Shown here: positions 60,593-64,000 of the stretch, in pieces
Layout of the letters: the number at the start of each line of letters is the position of its first letter
Numbering within the stretch: the stretch's first letter is position 1
Origin: Syncephalastrum monosporum B8922
Taxonomy: Eukaryota; Mucoromycota; Mucoromycetes; Mucorales; Syncephalastraceae
Length of the DNA: 64,000 nucleotides
NCBI GenBank assembly: GCA_000697355.1
Contig: JNEN01000812.1
Location: 1 to 64,000 of the forward strand
Direction: 5' to 3'
Notes under the pieces: model-generated
What the model was told of the DNA's origin: nothing
Seen by the model: the letters and a program-made list of their open reading frames with translations, nothing else
The model's database searches: none
Program-made: the position numbers and the translations under genes

Positions 60593-62301
60593 ATGTCTAC
60601 TGCTACTACTACAACCACTACAACCTCATCCGCCACGCTCCTGTCACCGCCGCCCTTCACTTGCAACGTCAAGGGCTGCTGTGTCCCGCGATCCAATGAC
60701 GCCCTCGCCCTCACTCGCATCACGGACACTATCAATCCCGTCAGCACCTCTTCGTCTTTGGTCCAGGAACTCTATTCCACCGTCACACATCTTCCGTCCA
60801 GCGCTTGCCGCTTTCTCAATGATGTCTGGCTCCACTTTTCAGATCGACCCAAAAAGCCGCTGTGGAATATTCAAACCACCGTCGTCATGGCCTTCCTGCA
60901 AGCTTTTCGCGATCAATCCCTCACGAATAGTCTCGAGTTTTGGCGCACCGTCTTGATCGCGCCGACCTACCTTACCCCCATCACAGCCAAGACTGAAGAC
61001 GGCTCCTTCCGAGTACGCCCCCGCGGCCTCTCGGGCATTCTGAGCGAGTGCGACAAAAACGAGGACGGCAATCGATGGCTTGACGCCGAGTGGATGTCTA
61101 CTGGTACAGTGTGGGACAGATGCTCTAGCGTCATGCAGAAGAAGGTCGATCGCAACGTGCCGTTGGAAAGCCAGTCCAGGCCGGCCACGTCCGCGCTCGT
61201 TTTGCGATCCCGGTCCCCGGAAAAGATCGTGCTCTATCTCCATGGCGGTGCCTATTGTGCTATGAGTGCCCAAACCCACCGTACGCTGACACACAAGATC
61301 AGCAAGGCCACAGGCAGACGCATCTTTGGTAAAATGAGAATTAAGGTTTTCTGCCGATTGGATAGACATACTCATCCGTATCCACACAAACGACCCATAT
61401 GACGCCTTTTTTCTGTTTTTTTGTTTTTCATTGTTTAGCGCTCAACTACCGTCTTGCGCCCGAAACACGTTTCCCCGGCGGACTGTATGACGCTGTCCAG
61501 GCATTCTTATATCTCATTGATGCAGATCACGGCTGCAGCCTTGAGCCAAAGAACATTCTTGTCATGGGTGACTCGGCCGGTGGTGGCCTGGGCTTTGCCC
61601 TCCTTTTGTATTTGCGCGACCACGGCTTGCCCCAGCCCGAGGGCGGGGTCTTCCTTTCTGTAAGGCTATTTTTGATTCTATTTGATATGTCAGCCGTCTC
61701 ATCCCTTCTGGTGATAGCCATGGGTTGACCTGTCCTTCTCATTTCCAAGCTGGGAACAAGCCTCGCTGTATGATTACCTGCCAAACAACCCCGGTACCCT
61801 GGAGAAGATGAACCCGGCGTACCTCTACCTGGGGCCCGACCAGCCTTCCGATATGGTGCGACACCCCTATGTGTCGCCTCTATTTGCTGAGAACTTTGAA
61901 AATTTACCGCCTCTCCTCATCCAATCTGGCGGCTGCGAGTCCTTGCGCGATGAAATTGAGGATCTGACTTCTAGGATCGGTGCTACCAAAACTACTTTGG
62001 TGACGCATGAAATCTATGAGGTAGAGAAGAAACCTATACCAGGTAAAACAGAAGGTGGCTAATCCCAACGTGAATGTAGGACATGGTGCATGTGTTTCAA
62101 GCTTTTCCTTTTTCGAAATCGTCAGACGCGATAGAGAGCATCGGCTGGTGGGCTCGGTTCGGTATGCCCATGATCGCTCAGTGGCAAGCCCGTGGTCAAT
62201 TGCCGTCGTTTGCGCCTCAGGATCCTTTTCAAAATCAAGTACCTACTGGACATATTTCACCACGCGCCTTGGGGCGTCGCTTCCATAGTATTCCTGGTTA
62301 G
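60593..62301 (+). CDS. Alpha/beta-hydrolase of the hormone-sensitive-lipase (type IV) family
   Basis: ATG at 60593 opens [11 protein letters not shown], a Thr-rich lead. The catalytic half shows [18 protein letters not shown] (HGG oxyanion hole), [20 protein letters not shown], the nucleophile elbow VMGDSAGGG (about 61565), [12 protein letters not shown], a likely acid in the [17 protein letters not shown] region, and the histidine in [10 protein letters not shown] after the last intron (about 62017-62078). Four exons, about 480 aa. The long N-terminal half resembles fungal esterases such as steryl deacetylase. A hydrophobic membrane anchor is not obvious. Substrate unknown; ester hydrolysis is fairly sure. 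Confidence 0.85.
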
Positions 62302-62585
62302 CTCATTCGTTTCTGGATACATGTAGCCATGTAGATTTCTTTGTTCTATTATTTAATCTTCCAAGTCTTACGAGCACAAATCAGCAGCCTCATTGATATT
62401 TAATAATTTAATGGCGTACATATATTCGCTGCTCATATGAGCACACATCTCGCAATTTAATATATAGTAAACCATATCAGTCATCATGTAAGGAGATAGG
62501 TATGAGTTACGACTTAGTAAATAGGACTGATATAAAGGCGTAGCACAATTATATACATGCGTTCGCGTATGAGGCACAACGCAGT

Positions 62586-64000
62586 TCACCGATCCTTAAC
62601 CGCTTCTGCAATAGAGAGCTTCTCAGGGTCCTGTTGCTCCTCTTGGTCCCTATCAAAGAACACACGCTGAGCACCACCTTGAGGCTGTTTTATCCTGTAC
62701 TCCGTCTCGGGCTCGTCCGGTAGTACCAAGTTCATCATCACGGCCAGAAAACCGCTGATAACATTGGGCGTGCTCACCACAGTTGTGATGGCATTATAGA
62801 AACCCTGGAGAGCCTCGTTGTCGACTTCGGGCAGTACTGATTTGAACCAGTCGGGCACGAGCTGCACACCGAGACCAATCGCAAGTGAGGTTGCCACAAT
62901 AATACGGTCGCGCCGTGTCCAGTCAAGATAGGCAAGCACGCGCAGCCCCGACGTTGACACTGATGCGAACAGAAACACGGTCATACCGCCAATGAGCGGG
63001 TCGGGAATAGCCAGGAACGTGGCCGAGAACTTGCCGAGAATGCCGCACAATATCAGTATTGCCGCGCACACGTAACCAGCCATCCGGCTCGCGCACCGCG
63101 TCACGGCGAGGATACCATTATTCTGGGTGAACAGGACCGTGCTCATGGTGGTACCTAGACCTGAGAATATACCCAACACACCGTCAGTCAAGAGGCCGCC
63201 CTGGATACGCCTCTCGAACGAGGGACCCTCGGTCGGCTCATTGGACACGTCGCACACGGCCGTGATCTCGCCAATACTGTCAATGATGATGGCTATCTGG
63301 GTGAACAGAACGGGAATGACGCCGGGCCCGTACACTGAGAGCTTAAAAGTATTGACCCATAGGAAAGTACCTGTTGGCGCCGAGTGGATGTCGGATGCGT
63401 CGAACATCCCAATACTTGCTGCAATGATACATCCCACCACAAGACCAATTACGACCGAGATATTCTTCATAAATACGGATCCCAGCAGTTCGACCAGCAG
63501 GATTGTTCCAAAAACGGAAGCACCAAGTGCGAAATTGACAGGACTGCCCCATGCCTGTGCGTTGGGCGCATCAATATTTCTAGTGAGAGGGTAGAATAAG
63601 AGTGGTGAGATGACAGGTGACTGAACCCATGTTTGAATTATCAACGTACGGGCAAAGAGCGTAATAGCCCTCAGGTTTGCTCATGCACAGGCCACTGCCG
63701 CCCGCCCAGTTCTTCATGCTCGATGTCAGCAGTTTGGCGCCAATCGTAAACAATACCACGCCCGTGACGACTTTGGGGAAAAGCCGACGAAGCACGCGCG
63801 GCGAGGTCAAGCTGAAAAAGATAGACAGTACTGAAGCCACCATCTATGATGTCAAATACAAATAGGATATAGCTCAGCATAAAGGCGCACATGCTTGGAT
63901 AGCTGAATGTACCTGTGTGCCAAGGATAGCGCCAAAACCGTCTGGACAAGGCAGATAATTGGTGGTACCGTCTGGCAAAGTTTCTGAGGGGCAGGAGCCA
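62586..64000 (-). CDS. Uric acid-xanthine permease (NCS2/NAT family), 5' partial
   Basis: Plasma-membrane proton symporter for urate and xanthine. Exons 63913-64000 (SCPSETLPDGTTNYL, PCPDGFGAILGTQ), 63650-63843 and 62586-63579; the N-terminal exons lie past the window end. The family signature QNNGILAVTRCASRMAGY is at about 63060-63122, with Gln-Asn and the Thr-Arg of the substrate site in place. The preceding GLGTTMSTVLFT and the last TM pair near FYNAITTVVSTPNVISGFLA also fit UapA/UapC. The C-terminal tail QGGAQRVFFDRDQEEQQDPE is cytosolic and acidic, the kind of region that controls turnover in relatives. Confidence 0.94.

Overview
The window is nuclear DNA of a filamentous fungus. Genes are broken by many short introns (about 45-90 nt, GT-AG with an unusual share of GC-AG), sit close together on both strands, and include fungal-type loci: septin CDC12, PAM17, a two-domain ADE5,7 without a GART domain, a GH18 chitinase, ERF4, ACR3 and ABCC/NCS2 transporters. 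Decayed LINE, Helitron and gag sequences, plus a relic of a repetitive protein family I associate with Mucorales, make an early-diverging fungus (Mucoromycota) most likely. That placement is inference, not a database result.

Layout. 0-4.8 kb: a DsbA-like thioredoxin (5' cut by the window edge) and a CHL1/DDX11 helicase with 23 exons. 5.5-10.3 kb: a graveyard of mobile or repetitive DNA: a frameshifted repeat-family pseudogene, a LINE reverse-transcriptase relic with an internal inversion, a Helitron fragment, and an intact intronless gag ORF bounded by 17-bp direct repeats. 11-18 kb: ADE5,7, an unrecognised small gene, PAM17, and a one-TM protein with PY motifs. 19-20.3 kb: a tRNA-like sequence next to three diverged tandem repeats that carry CRE and CCAAT motifs. 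21.8-34 kb: ERF4, chitinase, YPT6/Rab6, ACR3, LSM8, ALG2, CDC12. 34.2-35 kb: an apparently noncoding spliced transcript with two near-identical intronic box C/D snoRNAs. 35-47 kb: cytochrome P450, a DAL5-like MFS permease, a long ABCC transporter. 49-64 kb: allantoicase, a DENN-domain Rab GEF, a C2H2 zinc-finger protein, an ANKRD16-like ankyrin protein, an HSL-type esterase and a uric acid-xanthine permease (cut by the window end).

Functional links. YPT6, ERF4 and the DENN protein all act in Golgi/endosome trafficking or Ras palmitoylation. Allantoicase, the DAL5-like permease and the NCS2 permease suggest purine use as a nitrogen source, while ADE5,7 is purine synthesis. LSM8 and ALG2 are divergent with only 98 bp between start codons. 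Exon joins below were derived by hand from splice motifs and reading frame; for CHL1, ERF4, chitinase, ACR3 and some small genes the exon lengths were summed and close in frame.
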